Shown: one piece after another, positions 25,624 to 27,013 of the stretch
Layout of the letters: each line of letters starts with the position of its first letter
Position numbering within the stretch: position 1 is the stretch's first letter
Source of the DNA: Baffinella frigidus
Taxonomy: Eukaryota > Cryptophyceae > Cryptomonadales > Baffinellaceae
Assembly: GCA_026770585.1 (NCBI GenBank)
Contig: MU646367.1
Span: forward strand, 759,972 to 786,984
Reading direction: 5' to 3'
DNA: 27,013 nucleotides
Made by a program: the position numbers and the translations under genes
The notes under the pieces: model-generated
Databases searched by the model: none
What the model was told of the DNA's origin: nothing
The model's input: the letters and a program-made list of their open reading frames with translations, nothing else

Positions 25624-25880
25624 AAACCCGCCAAACCCAATCGACCACGATGGTTCAAATCAGAGGGCTGAGGGCGGATTCTTCGATTTATGATGCACAC
25701 ACCTTGTTCCGGTGGGAGCTGGCTTCTGCCCCCAAGTCGCTCACTGCCCCCAGCCGTGGCCTCGCAGCGGCCGTGCTATCTCATCAATAAACGATGCTCT
25801 CCCCCCGAACGAACTCAAAACCGTTCTCCGATGCCTACAGAGTCCCCTGTACTGGTCGGCACACTGGCCCAGAAAGCAGG

Positions 25881-26001
25881 TACCTCGCTCATAAGAAACC
25901 GCTCTCCCCTAGGACCCAACGGTACGCCTATGTCTAGGGCCCTATGTTGTGGAGATGTTGGTCCTAGGTAGGGGGGGGGGCGGTTTCTTACGAGGGAGGT
26001 A
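25881..26001. mobile_element. 121-bp MITE-like foldback
   Basis: Left arm TACCTCGCTCATAAGAAACC, then CTAGGACCCAAC; right arm GTTGGTCCTAGG, a G-run, CGGTTTCTTACGAGGGAGGT. Arms of about 40-45 bp. Confidence 0.75.
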
Positions 26002-26159
26002 GCCCTGTACACCGACGAGCAGGTGACAGCGCAAAGTCACTCAATCATCTACTCAGGAGTCCTTACAACCTTGCATCCTTAGGTGCCCTTAGAGCCCAGA
26101 TACCCACACCATCTGGACCTCGGCACACGAGGCTCAGGCTCGACCGCGGCACACTACGC
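26002..26159. other. Intergenic region between the two minus-strand genes
   Basis: Downstream of the second gene's stop. I see no clear polyadenylation signal or further feature. Confidence 0.35.
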
Positions 26160-26269
26160 TCAGAAGCCACGCAGCCACTTGACAGCGAGGCGGAACGCCC
26201 CAGCCTGGAAGGAGCCATTGATCCCGCCGCCATCCGAGAACTTTGAGATCATGAAGCCCAGCGCCCCAA
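26160..26269 (-). CDS. Terminal exon of an unidentified upstream gene
   Basis: After the acceptor CCGTGAACAG| the minus strand reads GALGFMISKFSDGGGINGSF, then QAGAFRLAVKWLRGF and a TGA stop at 26160-26162. Composition and border match the other exons. No family recognised. The rest of the gene must lie at higher coordinates. The preceding intron carries a GTCACACGTG repeat copy. Confidence 0.55.
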
Positions 26270-26990
26270 CTGTTCACGGGGCCACACCAGGTCACACGTG
26301 GGAATCTGCCTGACGTTGATGATGAGATTTTTCCCCCAGGAAACACGCCAAACGTCAGGAATTGGAGCCATTGCCACGAGCAATAATGTTTCGTGTGTAC
26401 CAGTAAATGCGTTTGAAAGCAGGGATCCTCAACCTTAAATCCCGATTTTTGAGCTGGTGTGGAATCAAGCAGTCATATGAGACGTTGGCGCCGGTGCCTG
26501 GGTGGGCGCCAACGAGCGCGCAATTGCATTATCATAGGACAACTGATTTAATTTGAAACAGTTCGGTAATGAAATTTACTACACAGAAAGATCATTACTA
26601 GTAATATGAAAGCAAACGCGTAGTTATTTTCATTGAAATCCAATAGTTTTAATTAAATTAGTTTCCCTCTGAAATCTGATTGCGTGCAGGCAGGGGCGCG
26701 CAGAGCAAGGGTGCGCAGAGCAGAGATGCGCAGAAACGCAAGAGTGGTTGGTGCGAAGCAGCCTGCCTGCGAAACCCACGACTGTTGACTGATCCCCCCC
26801 TTTCCCCGTACACATCCTGCTCGGATTAGTAACCGCCCTGGTACAAAAGCTGCCCAGTTTAGCCAACAGACGCGGGGGTGCCCGATCATGCACACAGCGG
26901 CAACGCGCTCTGCAAGAGAGAATCATGTCCAGCTTAGTCAACCGTCGTGAATTTATCATGAAAGGTGGAATCAATAAATTAATGAATTAA
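26270..26990. other. Intron or flank of the second gene with foldbacks
   Basis: CGTTGGCGCC (26483-26492) pairs perfectly with GGCGCCAACG (26505-26514). GTTGACT-family sequence at 26775-26948 (CACGACTGTTGACTGATCCC ... AGTCAACCGTCGTG). Three GCGCAGAGCA-type repeats near 26698-26730. No exon. Confidence 0.5.
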
Positions 26991-26991
26991 T

Positions 26992-27013
26992 CCCCCCCCC
27001 CCCCCCCCCCCCC
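26992..27013 (+). other. Poly-C run at the window end
   Basis: Twenty-two C in a row to the last base. It may be a contig-edge or sequencing artefact, or a true homopolymer. Confidence 0.9.

Overview
The window looks like nuclear DNA of a protist or alga. It has short GC-rich exons with GT/AG borders, long introns full of degenerate plant-type telomere repeats (TTTAGGG, TTCAGGG, TGTAGGG, TTTGGGG), many foldback elements, and no bacterial-style operon. A unicellular green (prasinophyte-like) alga is my best guess, from the telomere-type heptamer and the repeat style; it is low confidence. Most long open frames are artefacts: heptamer repeats stay open in several frames, and the GC-rich minus-strand exons cast plus-strand shadows.

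The main content is one very large minus-strand gene. I rebuilt 25 exons from about 24213 down to 6830 by finding conserved protein segments, then bordering them with GT donors and AG acceptors. All 24 junctions have compatible phase and add up to 4791 coding bases (1597 codons). In order the product has: a Gly/Pro-rich N-terminus with helical repeats; a Trp-rich 'RPVY...GWW' domain; the N-terminal and 1B beta-barrel domains of an SMUBP2/UPF1-type superfamily 1B helicase; a complete ALYREF-like RRM; RecA domain 1 ([21 protein letters not shown]), itself carrying a second copy of the 'RPVY...GW' domain; and RecA domain 2 (ITPYKAQ, SVDGFQ, GRETEV, LTRAKRA). Further exons down to position 1 probably encode its C-terminal tail. 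They include an 800-bp tandem duplication that doubles a Lys/Arg-rich exon pair. One in-frame TAA (10196-10198) interrupts the largest exon.

Intron 18 (12159-13843) holds an endogenous element on the opposite strand: a Rep-like HUH endonuclease fragment and a basic capsid-like protein, as in CRESS-DNA viruses. A TATA-like box lies between them. The Rep has no helicase domain and no in-frame motif I; the capsid frame ends exactly where a foldback element starts.

The introns show three processes. First, telomere-like tracts fill them, nearly always with the G-rich strand on the plus strand. Second, short partial copies of exon ends sit inside these tracts. Third, about ten copies of a foldback family (ends GAGAGTC, then GTTGACTAAAC) occur, several directly against 3' splice sites, as expected of introners derived from DNA transposons.

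From 24.2 to 27.0 kb there is a perfect 210-bp-arm inverted repeat just upstream of the gene start, other foldback and tandem-hairpin repeats, and the terminal exon of an unidentified second minus-strand gene (26160-26269). The window ends in a run of 22 C.
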